DNA from: an uncultured Verrucomicrobiota bacterium
Lineage (GTDB): Bacteria; Verrucomicrobiota; Verrucomicrobiia; Limisphaerales; UBA9464
Length of the DNA stretch: 64,000 bases
NCBI GenBank assembly: GCA_903907995.1
Contig: CAIVQH010000060.1
Location: 124,001 to 188,000, forward strand
Reading direction: 5' to 3'
In this document: one piece after another, positions 28,037-36,906 of the stretch
How positions within the stretch are numbered: position 1 is the first letter of the stretch
How the letters are laid out: each line of letters begins with the position of its first letter
The notes under the pieces: generated by a model
Told to the model about the DNA's origin: nothing
What the model saw: only the letters and a program-made list of their open reading frames with translations
Database searches by the model: none
Position numbers and translations under genes: made by a program

Positions 28037-29944
28037 TCACGTGGATTGATGCGGGGTTGGCACCCTTAACCGCGAGCGCATGCGTTGTTCCCAGCGGCTG
28101 CCGCCACCGGCGTCGGAAATCTGGGCCATCACCTGCGTCATGGTCTCCCCGCCCAGTTGGCGCATCTTCAGGTAGAGGAGGGCAGGGAGGATCGTCACCA
28201 GCGGGAGCAGGAAGATGCTGGTCAGGGAGGTGAGCTGGGAAAGGGCCTTGATCACGGTGCCGCTGTGTTTCGAGTCGTCGATGCCCATACCCAGGTGGAT
28301 CACCCCTTGCACGGCGGTTGGCACCAGAAACTGGAACACCACGGCCACGAGGATGCTTTTCCAGGAGCCCGAGGCCAGCTCACGCGATCGCTTCAAGGCG
28401 GCCTTCGTTTCCAAACCCTCCATCAGCACCACCGGGGCCCAGAGAGAATAGCGCATGGCGAGCACGATGCCGGGAATCACCAGCAGGACGAACCCGATCG
28501 TCGTCCGCACGGCGACGTGCAAGCCGGTCTTGATGAACGGTCGCCAGCGTCGTTTCCAGATGGCGAAAGCAGACCGCAGCTCGAGCCGCTTCAGGGGCAT
28601 TACGGCCGCTTGCGTGATCACGATGGCGGTTACGCCCGAAATGACGGACGCCGTCACAAAGGTTGCAGTGCCCTCTAGCAACCCGAAGACACCATCGAAG
28701 ATGGTCTCTTGGACGTTGCCCGACGGAGGATGAGCCAGCGCGACTCCGACGTGCAGCAGGGTCAGAACGATCACGGGGAGGTGCGCCAGCAATGACAGCC
28801 GCAGCATCAGGGGAAAGTGTTCGCTGTAGAGGGCAAACGCGCGGCGGTAGAGCGCGCCCAGATCATCGGCATTGGCCCGGAGCGCATTGGCGAAGACCAT
28901 CGCGGTCGCCGGCCGGCGGGCCGGATCTTTTTCCAGAGCGGACATGACCACGCGCGACACGCCCTTGGGCAAGCGGCGATCGTGCGTGCGCAATAGGACC
29001 GGCTCCTGGCCGATGTGTGCCTCGATGACCGAAAGCGGTTCGCCATCGAAGGGGGACACGCCGGCGAGCATCTGATAGGCAATCACACCGAGGCTGTAGA
29101 TGTCCGAGCGGGCATCCTGGAAATCACCCCGGCACTGTTCGGGCGACATGTACCACGGGGTGCCTAGCACCGCACCGGCCCGCGTCAGTTGCGGCGTCGA
29201 TGCGCGCGCGGAGCGAGGCGGCCCGGCTACGACATCGCTGGCGACCGGAGCAATTCGCACCGTTCCCGCGCCCAGCTTCATCCCAGGGAGCACCGCCGCT
29301 GGTGTCTGCTCTGTGGGTGGCTTCGGTTCCGACGCGTCCTCGAAGTCGAGCGGAGTGAGTTGGATTGTGGCTTTGGTGGTAGGCCGGCCATCTGCCGGAG
29401 CCGTTTCCGGATTTGGCGCGCTGGCTTCGGCCAGCTTGGCGATACCGAAATCGAGGACCTTGGCGCGAAAGCCCCCGAGGCTGTTGGGTTCCAGCCAGAT
29501 GTTGTCCGGCTTCAGGTCACGATGGACCACGCCTTGGTGATGGGCCTCATCCACGGCGCTGCAAACCTGTTCCAGAATATCCACGACCCGGTCCAGAGGC
29601 AGGCGGCGTTCTTCCGCCAATACCTGGGCCAGCGTGCAGCCGTCCAGATACTCCATGACCAGATAGGCGACCTTGGTTTCGCCCACCCGGGCGAAACCGA
29701 AATCGGTCACATCGACGATGTTTGGATGCCGCAGTCGGCCGGCAGCGCGGGCTTCGCGCTGGAAGCGTTCGACCGAGTCGTCCTGGTTCACGAGCTGTGG
29801 CGTGATCAGCTTCACCGCGACGTAACGTTCAGTGCCGAGATGCGTGGCGAGATAGACGGCTCCCATGCCGCCGCGCCCAAGCAGGCGTTCCAGGCGGTAT
29901 TTTTCATCCAGCGTCTGACCGAGATAGGGATCCGGACCGTTCAT
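28037..29944 (-). CDS. Ser/Thr protein kinase with polytopic C-terminal membrane domain
   Basis: 635 residues. Kinase domain 16-360: Gly-loop LLGRGGMGAVYLAT, Lys45 in VAVKLI, HRDLKPDNIWLEPN (Asp143), DFGIAKL, then a long insert rich in Pro, Thr and Ala (about 175-260) before GTPWYMSPEQCRG. This is a normal RD kinase. The C-terminal third has about six hydrophobic segments (for example LSLLAHLPVIVLTLLHVGVA, VTASVISGVTAIVITQAAVM, IGFVLLVIPGIVLAMRYS), resembling DUF975-like or YciC-type membrane proteins (VLMEGLETKAALKRSRELAS). The substrate is unknown. The insert may be an autophosphorylation region. Confidence 0.9.
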   Translation of the reverse strand: MNGPDPYLGQTLDEKYRLERLLGRGGMGAVYLATHLGTERYVAVKLITPQLVNQDDSVERFQREARAAGRLRHPNIVDVTDFGFARVGETKVAYLVMEYLDGCTLAQVLAEERRLPLDRVVDILEQVCSAVDEAHHQGVVHRDLKPDNIWLEPNSLGGFRAKVLDFGIAKLAEASAPNPETAPADGRPTTKATIQLTPLDFEDASEPKPPTEQTPAAVLPGMKLGAGTVRIAPVASDVVAGPPRSARASTPQLTRAGAVLGTPWYMSPEQCRGDFQDARSDIYSLGVIAYQMLAGVSPFDGEPLSVIEAHIGQEPVLLRTHDRRLPKGVSRVVMSALEKDPARRPATAMVFANALRANADDLGALYRRAFALYSEHFPLMLRLSLLAHLPVIVLTLLHVGVALAHPPSGNVQETIFDGVFGLLEGTATFVTASVISGVTAIVITQAAVMPLKRLELRSAFAIWKRRWRPFIKTGLHVAVRTTIGFVLLVIPGIVLAMRYSLWAPVVLMEGLETKAALKRSRELASGSWKSILVAVVFQFLVPTAVQGVIHLGMGIDDSKHSGTVIKALSQLTSLTSIFLLPLVTILPALLYLKMRQLGGETMTQVMAQISDAGGGSRWEQRMRSRLRVPTPHQST

Positions 29945-30043
29945 CGTGAAACGCCGGGCGGGAAAACCACGGCTTCAGGCGTTGGGGAAGGTTTCTTGGT
30001 TTGGAGGGACTTGTCGATGGGGCAGGCGAAGGGCTGCCCTGAT

Positions 30044-30131
30044 CGTAATGCTAAGCTTAATCGTAATCTTCCTCTCGCGAAACACAGCAGGGCAGAGAGA
30101 TTATGATTACGATTAGGGTTAAGATTACGAC
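30044..30131. repeat. Intergenic inverted repeat rich in TAATCGTAATC
   Basis: Left arm 30044-30076 (TCGTAATGCTAAGCTTAATC...) and right arm 30096-30131 form an imperfect long hairpin of GATTACGATTA-type units. Similar ATTACGA runs occur at 3602-3634. AT-rich against the GC-rich background; a dispersed repeat of unknown role. Confidence 0.5.
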
Positions 30132-30199
30132 TTGGAAAGCGCACCCTGCCTGATTTCATTTTCTTCCCACGTCAGCCGGTGGGTGGTTCCATCATCACC

Positions 30200-30946
30200 A
30201 TGCGCCCCTGCCTGATCCTCGGTTGCTGCCTCGCCACCATCGCCTCGGCGGCCGAGCCGCCGTCCATTCCCGCCGGAACTATCGCCCACAAGAAAGAGCT
30301 GCTGTTCTCCGATGATTTTGAAGGCGCTACGCATCCCAAGGTCTGGCATGACGTGGTCCCTACCTTTGTCTTCGAAAAGGGCATGCTCAAGGGCACACAG
30401 ACGCGCGATCAGAATATCCCCGCGGCCGATGGCAAGCCGGCAGTGACGCCCCACGCCGCCGTGTATGGTCTGGAAATCCCAACCAAGGACAGTGTGGTCG
30501 AGGTGAAAATCCGTTTCGAAGGCGCCTCGATGCTCGATGTGGAGTTCGACGATCGGAAATTCGAGGGCTCACACTACGGCCATCTCTGCCGCGCCCAGGT
30601 CCGCCTCGACAAGGTCGTGCTGTTGGACGAGCGCGACGGCAGCCAGAGCAATACCCTCATCGAGCTGCGCAAGGATGCGGCAAAGAATAAGGAAGCCATC
30701 GAACAACTGCTCGCGAGCCACCGGGCGACCTTTCCGACCAAGCTGGAGGCGGGGAAGTGGTATCTCTTTGTGGTTGAGACGGTCGGTGAGGAGATGCGGG
30801 TCACCATCGATGGCCAGCCGGCCGGCTACCTGAAATCCCCCGGCATCGGGCACGCCACCAAGTCCAAGATCGAGCTCGGCGTGGCCGGCAAAGACGGTTT
30901 CTTCGACGACATCAAGGTCTGGAATGCAGAACCGGCCAAACGCTAG
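30200..30946 (+). CDS. Secreted lectin/glucanase-like (DUF1080-type) protein
   Basis: 248 residues from the ATG at 30200. The signal peptide MRPCLILGCCLATIASAAEP is clear. The body, with LLFSDDFEGATHPKVWHDVV, AAVYGLEIPTKDSVVEVKIR and KIELGVAGKDGFFDDIKVWN at its end, has the jelly-roll pattern of 3-keto-disaccharide hydrolase (DUF1080) or LamG-like domains common in Verrucomicrobiota. The final FFDDIKVW strand is typical. Probably a periplasmic sugar-binding or hydrolytic protein; no active site can be named. Confidence 0.7.
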   Translation: MRPCLILGCCLATIASAAEPPSIPAGTIAHKKELLFSDDFEGATHPKVWHDVVPTFVFEKGMLKGTQTRDQNIPAADGKPAVTPHAAVYGLEIPTKDSVVEVKIRFEGASMLDVEFDDRKFEGSHYGHLCRAQVRLDKVVLLDERDGSQSNTLIELRKDAAKNKEAIEQLLASHRATFPTKLEAGKWYLFVVETVGEEMRVTIDGQPAGYLKSPGIGHATKSKIELGVAGKDGFFDDIKVWNAEPAKR

Positions 30947-31027
30947 TTAGGCGTTCGGCCGGTCGTAATGTGCTCCGGCGCAACACAAAACACCGGAGCC
31001 GCTGAGCAAGCAGGAGGAACCGCTCGC

Positions 31028-31552
31028 TTAAAAGGCGAAGCGCACGCCGGCGCGGAACAAACCGTAATTCGAGGTTCGCTCCGTGAACACATACCGGCCG
31101 TCGGCGAAGATGCCTACCTGGGGGGTAAACCTGAACTCGATGCCGGCCCCGGCATCGAGAAACCAGAGTTCTGAAGGGTCAAATTGATGGCCCCCTCCAC
31201 CGAGGACGTAGGGCGCAAAGCCCGAATCGCCCAGGGGAAAGCGGGCGAGGAAATTCGCGGAGACACGATCCACAAGGTAGTGGCTGGTGCTTTCCGTACC
31301 CGCATCGACCCCGACGCCGAGGTTTTGCGTGAAGAAGTAGCTCAAGCCTGCCCCGACACCCAGCCGGCCATCATGTTGGATGCGTGATCCGGAGATATGG
31401 TCGAGGGTATATTGTCCCACGGACCCGCTGCCGAAGAGATCGACATTGAATTCTTCTGCCCGATACGGGGAAGCGGCCGTTTGAGCCATCCCGGCGACGC
31501 AGCAGAGCGAGGTTCCGAGTATCAACAGTCCATGTTTTGCGTATGCATTCAT
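31028..31552 (-). CDS. Outer-membrane beta-barrel protein
   Basis: 174 residues. Signal peptide with LLILGTSLCCVAGMAQTAA. Alternating strands (LGVGAGLSYFFTQNLGVGVD, VSANFLARFPLGDSGFAPYV, AGAGIEFRFTPQVGIFADGR) end in FRAGVRFAF, whose C-terminal aromatic residue is the usual Bam signal. This is an OmpA/OmpW-like eight-stranded barrel; no peptidoglycan-binding domain follows. Confidence 0.85.
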   Translation of the reverse strand: MNAYAKHGLLILGTSLCCVAGMAQTAASPYRAEEFNVDLFGSGSVGQYTLDHISGSRIQHDGRLGVGAGLSYFFTQNLGVGVDAGTESTSHYLVDRVSANFLARFPLGDSGFAPYVLGGGGHQFDPSELWFLDAGAGIEFRFTPQVGIFADGRYVFTERTSNYGLFRAGVRFAF

Positions 31553-31642
31553 CGGAAGCGACGCTGCCTTTTGGGAGGGCGACGGTCCATGGGGTGAAAC
31601 CCTACGGTTTTCCCGGCCGCGCGAAACCGGCTGCTGCTACGG

Positions 31643-32053
31643 TTAGCGCAACAGATCTTCCGGCTTGAGCATCCACGCCGAAGGATGCTGGGTCAGTCCC
31701 ACGCGCGGGTAGTATTCCATCGCCTTGGGAGCACTGAGCAGGATGAGCAGGGCCTGTCCACCCAACTGCTGGGTTCGGCGGATCAGCTCCCGACCGATCC
31801 CGTGGCGCTGATGCGAAACCAGGACTGCCAGATCGCTCAGGTAGGTGCAGAAGGCGAAGTCGGACACGGAGCGCGCGATCCCGACGAGCAGGTCACCATC
31901 CCAGGCGGTAACCACCAGGTTCGCATTGCGCAGCATGGCGGCCATGCGGGGCCGATCCTCGACCGGGCGGCGTTCGCCCAGCGTGGAGCCGCGGTAAAGC
32001 TCCTGAACCTGGTCAAGGTCCAGATCGTTTCCCACGCGATAGGTGATCGGCAT
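31643..32053 (-). CDS. GNAT family N-acetyltransferase
   Basis: 136 residues from the ATG at 32053 (MPITYRVGNDLDLDQVQELY). Acetyl-CoA binding region: YLSDLAVLVSHQRHGIGREL, with the Q-x-x-G-x-G/A type pyrophosphate loop RHGIG, followed by ALLILLSAPKAMEYYPRVGL. Substrate unknown; small-molecule acetyltransferases of this type acetylate amines. Confidence 0.88.
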   Translation of the reverse strand: MPITYRVGNDLDLDQVQELYRGSTLGERRPVEDRPRMAAMLRNANLVVTAWDGDLLVGIARSVSDFAFCTYLSDLAVLVSHQRHGIGRELIRRTQQLGGQALLILLSAPKAMEYYPRVGLTQHPSAWMLKPEDLLR

Positions 32054-32252
32054 GGCGGAAGGGTTGGACGTCCCGTCGCGGTGCTCAAGTCTTCGTTCCG
32101 TCCTCATCAAGGTCTTCGTGGACTCCGTCGGATCAGATCGATCCTACGTAGTCAACCCTACGTAGTCTGAGCAGTTGCCATTCTCCAAGGCGTTTGAGAA
32201 GTTACTTCCTTAGGTCCCAACACGCCAACGTTTGACCGAGCCAGCCGAGCCC

Positions 32253-34904
32253 ATGACCAAGCCTATGAATTCAGCCCGACTGTTTCCGCGCCGACCTCCC
32301 GCCGGATTCAATTTGCTGCTCCTGATCAGTCTGCTGGTGGCCATTCGGGTGACCGCCGCCGCTCTGGATCCCGGGGCGACCATACCCCTGAGCGAAATCG
32401 GGGCTGCGGCTCAAAAACAGTACCATGGTGATGGCCTGGCCATTCGTCCGGGAGCAGATGGGGCCGCCCTGCGCTGTGTGTTTCAAAAGCTGGAAGGGCA
32501 GGTGACCAGCCAGGGGTTGCGGCTCAGTTCCACGGCGGACAATGTTGCCGGCGCTCCGTTTCGCGTGGTGGCCCAATCCTTGGGACGGAACGGTTCGGCA
32601 ACCGCAGTGCTGGAAAACGGCGGGAAGGTGGAGACGCAGGAGGGGCTTGCCCGGTTTGTGCGTCCAGGACTGGTGGAGGAATACAGCGTCAGCGCGGAAG
32701 GCGTGCGCCAAGATTTTGTCGTTACGCGACGCCCCGACGGCCAGGCCGCTCTCCGGGTGAATCTCGCCGTGGAAGGGGCGAGTGCCGAGCTGGTGGACAA
32801 CGGGGTGCGCCTCGTTCTGGCCGATTCGGGACGGAAGCTGGCCTATCGGCGGTTGAAGGTAACCGATGCGCAGGGCCATTCACTTTCCGCCCGCATGGAG
32901 GTCACGTCAGCCCGGCAGATTGAAGTCACGGTGAACGATGCGGCGGCGGTCTATCCGGTCCGCATTGACCCGACCTTCACGGACGCCAACTGGATCAGCC
33001 TGGGGTCTTTGGTGGGCATCGACGGCCTCGTCAAGGCGGTGGTTACCGACGGCACGAACAATCTCTACGTCGGCGGCGCCTTCGCCATCGCCGGGGCGGC
33101 AATGGTGCAAAACGTCGCCCGCTGGGATGGCACCAACTGGTTTGCGCTCGGCAGCGGCACGGATGGGCCGGTGTACACTCTGGCCATCGACAGCAACGGG
33201 GATCTTTATGCGGGCGGCGACTTCTCTCAGGCGGGAGGCGAAACCGCCTTCAGCATCGCCAAATGGGACGGCAATGCCTGGTCAAGTTTGGCGGATGGAA
33301 TGAATGGCACAGTTTATTCCCTGGCGGCGGACAGCGCAGGCAATCTCTATGCCGGCGGCTTTTTTTCGACCGCAGACACGAACGCCGTCAACAACATCGC
33401 CAAATGGGATGGGACCGCCTGGTCGGACCTCGGTGGCGGCACGGATGATGCGGTTCTCGCGCTGGCCGTGGACGGCACCAGTCTCTACGTCGGCGGGGCT
33501 TTCACGCTGGCGGGCGGAGCCCCCGCGAACCGGGTGGCGAAGTGGGATGGAACCAGCTGGTCTGCGCTCGGCGATGGTGCCGGTGACGACGTAAACGATG
33601 GGGTTCTGGCGCTGGCCAAAGACAGTTTGGGCAACCTTTACGCGGGAGGATCGTTCGCGGTGGCGGGCGGAGTGATGGCCACCAACATCGCCAGGTGGGA
33701 TGGGACCAATTGGTCGGCGCTCGGCGACGGCATCGGCGAATACATGTATGATTTCGTCTTCACCCTGGTCACTGACAGCCCGGGAAATCTTTACGCGGGG
33801 GGCTCGTTTTTAGCCGCGGGCAGCGTGACGGCCAAGAGCATTGCCAAATGGGATGGCAGCACGTGGACCGATCTCGCCGGGGGAGTGACTGACCATTTTT
33901 CCAGTGGGGTATATGGGCTGGCGGTGGATAGTTCCGGCAACCTCTTTGCCGGTGGAAGCTTTCTGAGCATTGGCGGGATCACTGCCGGGGCCATCGGTAA
34001 ATGGGACGGCGCCCTTTGGTCGGCACTGGGTGCGGGCACGGATGATTCCGTCTATGCGCTGGTCGCGGATGGCAGCGGAAGTGTTTATGCTGGTGGCGCC
34101 TTCAAAACCATTGGAGGAGTGAACGCCAACTTCATCGCGAAGTGGGATGGCACCAGTTGGTCGGCTTTAGGAACCGGCCTCGACGCTCAGGTTTCTGCCC
34201 TCCTATTGGATGGGGCAGGCAACCTTTATGCCGGTGGTGATTTCACAACGGCAGGAGGAAACCCGGCCGCCTACATTGCCAGATGGGATGGGGCGGCGTG
34301 GTCGGCCTTGGGTGGGGGCATGGATGCGCCTGTCTTTGCCTTGGCGCGGGACAGTTCGGGCACTCTCTATGCCGGCGGCGACTTTCAAAACGCCGACGGG
34401 AATCCGGCCAACTATCTGGCCAAATGGGACGGCATGACCTGGTCGGCCGTGGGAGGTGGGGTTGACAGCACCGTCAACGCCTTGGCGGTGGACAGCTCCG
34501 ACAAACTCTATGCCGGAGGGTATTTTACCCATGCCGAAGGCAATCCGGCGAACTATCTGGCCAAATGGGATGGGTCTGTGTGGACGGCGCTTCCGGCCGA
34601 GGTTGATGGCCAGATTTTCGCCCTGTCATTCGACGCTTCGGGAAATCTCTATGCGGCCGGATCATTCGCCAACGCCGGGGCGGTGCCGGCCAACAATATT
34701 GCCAAGTGGGATGGCTCGGCGTGGTCGGCTTTGGGTGGTGGCGCTGCTGGCACCGTGTACGCGCTGACGCTGGATACCGCCACGCGGGCGGCTATTTCCA
34801 AAAGGCCGGCGGGATCGTGGTTCAGGGAGTTGCCGAATGGGACGGCACCCAGTGGTCGGCGCTCGGCTCCGGAATGGACAGCGGGGTCAATGCGCTGGTC
34901 GTAA
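32253..34904 (+). CDS. Secreted repeat-propeller protein, 5' part of a frameshifted gene
   Basis: Starts at the ATG at 32253 with a signal peptide (FNLLLLISLLVAIRVTAAAL). A first domain of about 230 residues (YPVRIDPTFTDANWISLG at its end) is followed by about twelve repeats of roughly 49 residues built as V-ALA-D-x-x-GNLYAGG-F-x-x-AGG, then IAKWDGTxWSALGxG. These are WD/Kelch-like blades often called delta-60 or propeller repeats. After TVYALTLDT (about 34775) the frame shifts and runs 40 codons of unrelated sequence to a stop. The repeat pattern resumes in the +1 frame at 34781 and the gene continues to 36154. A deletion of about 10 bases in the GNLY part of repeat 13 explains it. Confidence 0.75.
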   Translation: MTKPMNSARLFPRRPPAGFNLLLLISLLVAIRVTAAALDPGATIPLSEIGAAAQKQYHGDGLAIRPGADGAALRCVFQKLEGQVTSQGLRLSSTADNVAGAPFRVVAQSLGRNGSATAVLENGGKVETQEGLARFVRPGLVEEYSVSAEGVRQDFVVTRRPDGQAALRVNLAVEGASAELVDNGVRLVLADSGRKLAYRRLKVTDAQGHSLSARMEVTSARQIEVTVNDAAAVYPVRIDPTFTDANWISLGSLVGIDGLVKAVVTDGTNNLYVGGAFAIAGAAMVQNVARWDGTNWFALGSGTDGPVYTLAIDSNGDLYAGGDFSQAGGETAFSIAKWDGNAWSSLADGMNGTVYSLAADSAGNLYAGGFFSTADTNAVNNIAKWDGTAWSDLGGGTDDAVLALAVDGTSLYVGGAFTLAGGAPANRVAKWDGTSWSALGDGAGDDVNDGVLALAKDSLGNLYAGGSFAVAGGVMATNIARWDGTNWSALGDGIGEYMYDFVFTLVTDSPGNLYAGGSFLAAGSVTAKSIAKWDGSTWTDLAGGVTDHFSSGVYGLAVDSSGNLFAGGSFLSIGGITAGAIGKWDGALWSALGAGTDDSVYALVADGSGSVYAGGAFKTIGGVNANFIAKWDGTSWSALGTGLDAQVSALLLDGAGNLYAGGDFTTAGGNPAAYIARWDGAAWSALGGGMDAPVFALARDSSGTLYAGGDFQNADGNPANYLAKWDGMTWSAVGGGVDSTVNALAVDSSDKLYAGGYFTHAEGNPANYLAKWDGSVWTALPAEVDGQIFALSFDASGNLYAAGSFANAGAVPANNIAKWDGSAWSALGGGAAGTVYALTLDTATRAAISKRPAGSWFRELPNGTAPSGRRSAPEWTAGSMRWS

Positions 34905-36154
34905 ACAGCAGCGGCGACCTTTATGTGGGCGGGGATTTCATCGAGGCTGGTGACAAGGTCTCGGCCTTCGTTGCCCGGTTCCTGCTCAATTTTGCCGGCA
35001 TCTCCGTGGCGAGCGATTCTGGCACCCTGATCGACGGGGCGGGCAGCGTGGATTTTGGCACCATTCTGTATGGCAGCAACACCGTCCAGTTCTTCTCCAT
35101 CACCAATACCGGCAACCTCAGCCTGACCGGCATGGTCATCAACAAGGATGGTGCCAATGCGTCCGACTTCACCGTGGATACATCGGGCATGCTGACAACC
35201 TTGGCGCCCGGTGACAGCACCAGCTTTGCGGTCACATTTTCGCCGGTCGGTGGGGGCGACCGGAGTGTCGCCCTGCATATCGCCAGCAATGCCGTGGGCG
35301 AGAGCAACCCCTTTGACATCGCGCTGATCGGTTATGGTGATGTCGGGTCGGCCGTGATCGATCTGAACAACACCTCAGTGGATGAGAACCTGCCCGCCGG
35401 CACGGTCGTGGGTACCCTGAGCGCCACGGATCTCGATCCCGGTGACACTTTCACCTTCTCGCTGCACTGCGGCTGTTTCGACAACGATCTGTTCCAGGTA
35501 GTGGGCAACTCACTGGTGACCCGTGTCCCCTTCGATTACGAGGCGACCAACAGCTACATTGTCTTCATCCACGCGGTGAATGCGGGCGGACAGTCCTTTG
35601 ACCAGTCCTTCGGGATCAACGTCAACGACGTCAACGAGCCGCCGGTCTTCAGCGGGTACGGCTTCGTGGCCCTGGAAAACACCGCCGCCACCATCGCCCT
35701 GCCAAAGCTGCTGGCGCGGGCCAGCGATCCCGAAAATGATCTCGTGTCCATCCCCTCGACCGACATCACGAGTGCGCAGGGCGGGGTCGTGGAACTGCTC
35801 GCCTCCTCGATCAAATATACGCCGCCGCTCAATTTCACCGGCAACGACAGTTTTTCGATCACACTGAGTGATGGTGTGCTGACGACTCCGGCCACAATCA
35901 GCATCACCGTGGACAACGGTCCTTCGGGCAACGGCACAACGTTGCTTTCGATCACGCCCGCAGGTTCGGATGTTCAGCTGAAATTCGCCGGCATTCCCGG
36001 TGCGAATTACCTCGTACAGCGTTCAGAGACGCTCGTTGCGCCGGTGGTTTGGACCACGCTCACGACCGTGACCGCCGATGCCAGCGGTTATGCCAGCTAT
36101 CTGGATACCAGTCCGCCCAGTCCGTCCTACTGGCGCACCATCACCACACCGTGA
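34781..36154 (+). CDS. 3' part of the frameshifted secreted repeat protein (anchor D, cadherin-like domains)
   Basis: In the shifted frame the thirteenth repeat reads AGGYFQKAGGIVVQGVAEWD and is followed by a further GDLYVGGDFIEAGD. Then come a choice-of-anchor-D/ASPM-SPD-2-Hydin-like domain (SVDFGTILYGSNTVQFFSIT, TLAPGDSTSFAVTFSPVG), a cadherin-like repeat (VDENLPAGTVVGTLSATDLD, FEYEA-like FDYEATNSYIVFIHAV, VNDVNEPPVF), a second Ig-like domain (GNDSFSITLSDGVLTTPATI) and the small C-terminal domain GANYLVQRSETLVAPVVWTT found on many Verrucomicrobiota exoproteins. No PEP-CTERM tail. Together with the 5' part this would be a cell-surface protein of about 1300 residues. Confidence 0.7.
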   Translation, partial: HAGGYFQKAGGIVVQGVAEWDGTQWSALGSGMDSGVNALVVNSSGDLYVGGDFIEAGDKVSAFVARFLLNFAGISVASDSGTLIDGAGSVDFGTILYGSNTVQFFSITNTGNLSLTGMVINKDGANASDFTVDTSGMLTTLAPGDSTSFAVTFSPVGGGDRSVALHIASNAVGESNPFDIALIGYGDVGSAVIDLNNTSVDENLPAGTVVGTLSATDLDPGDTFTFSLHCGCFDNDLFQVVGNSLVTRVPFDYEATNSYIVFIHAVNAGGQSFDQSFGINVNDVNEPPVFSGYGFVALENTAATIALPKLLARASDPENDLVSIPSTDITSAQGGVVELLASSIKYTPPLNFTGNDSFSITLSDGVLTTPATISITVDNGPSGNGTTLLSITPAGSDVQLKFAGIPGANYLVQRSETLVAPVVWTTLTTVTADASGYASYLDTSPPSPSYWRTITTP

Positions 36155-36165
36155 TTCAACGAGAC

Positions 36166-36858
36166 ATGAACCCTTTTCCCTCTTCGCTCATGAATTTCCG
36201 TTCACGCCTGTTTCTAACTGCCGGACTCCTGCTGGCACCGCTCGCCCAGGCCGGTGTCATCATGGTCACCGACACTCTCAGCTCCGACAACGCGATCAGC
36301 GATGCGCCGGGCTCCGGATTGGCCCGCGTGCTGAATGTGCCGACGACCGGTGCGCTGATCACCGACATTTCCGTCGATCTCAACATCGGGAGCTATGTGG
36401 GTGACACCGCCTGGAATGGCGACCTTTATGCCCAGCTCACCGGTCCGAGCGGTACGCTTTCCGTGCTTATCAACCGGACCGGGGTTTCTTTGCCGGATGA
36501 TGCCGGCTATGGGGACGCTGGCTTTCATGTCACCCTGAATGACAGCGCCACCGATGACATCCACACCTACCAGTCGGTGAGCTATAGCTTGAATGGAGCC
36601 AACCAATTGACTGGCACATGGCAGTCCGATGGCCGCGCCGATCCGACGAGTTCGGACCGGAGCAAATCGTTGAGCCAGTTCATCGGTCAGAATCCCAATG
36701 GCAACTGGACTCTGCTCGTGTCCGATCAGGCGAATGGCAACCGCGCACAGCTCAACAATTGGAGCATAACGTTCACCACCGTGCCGGAGCCGGCCACCAC
36801 AGCTGCCCTGAGCGGCCTGGTCCTCCTAGGCTTCGCGTTCTGGCTGAAGCGAAAGTAG
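36166..36858 (+). CDS. PEP-CTERM sorted exoprotein with a proprotein-convertase P-like domain
   Basis: 230 residues from the ATG at 36166 (an ATG at 36190 is also possible). Signal peptide LFLTAGLLLAPLAQAG. The body resembles a P-domain jelly roll: ITDISVDLNIGSYVGDTAWN, GDLYAQLTGPSGTLSVLINR, NPNGNWTLLVSDQANGNRAQ and LNNWSITFTTV. The C terminus VPEPATTAALSGLVLLGFAF plus WLKRK is a textbook PEP-CTERM signal: VPEP, a hydrophobic helix and a basic tail, processed by an exosortase. It starts 12 bp after the preceding surface-protein gene, so they are probably co-transcribed. Confidence 0.9.
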   Translation: MNPFPSSLMNFRSRLFLTAGLLLAPLAQAGVIMVTDTLSSDNAISDAPGSGLARVLNVPTTGALITDISVDLNIGSYVGDTAWNGDLYAQLTGPSGTLSVLINRTGVSLPDDAGYGDAGFHVTLNDSATDDIHTYQSVSYSLNGANQLTGTWQSDGRADPTSSDRSKSLSQFIGQNPNGNWTLLVSDQANGNRAQLNNWSITFTTVPEPATTAALSGLVLLGFAFWLKRK

Positions 36859-36906
36859 CCCGCCAACTTAGTCCTGGGCGCGGCGACCAGCTCTGTGCGA
36901 TCGGCG

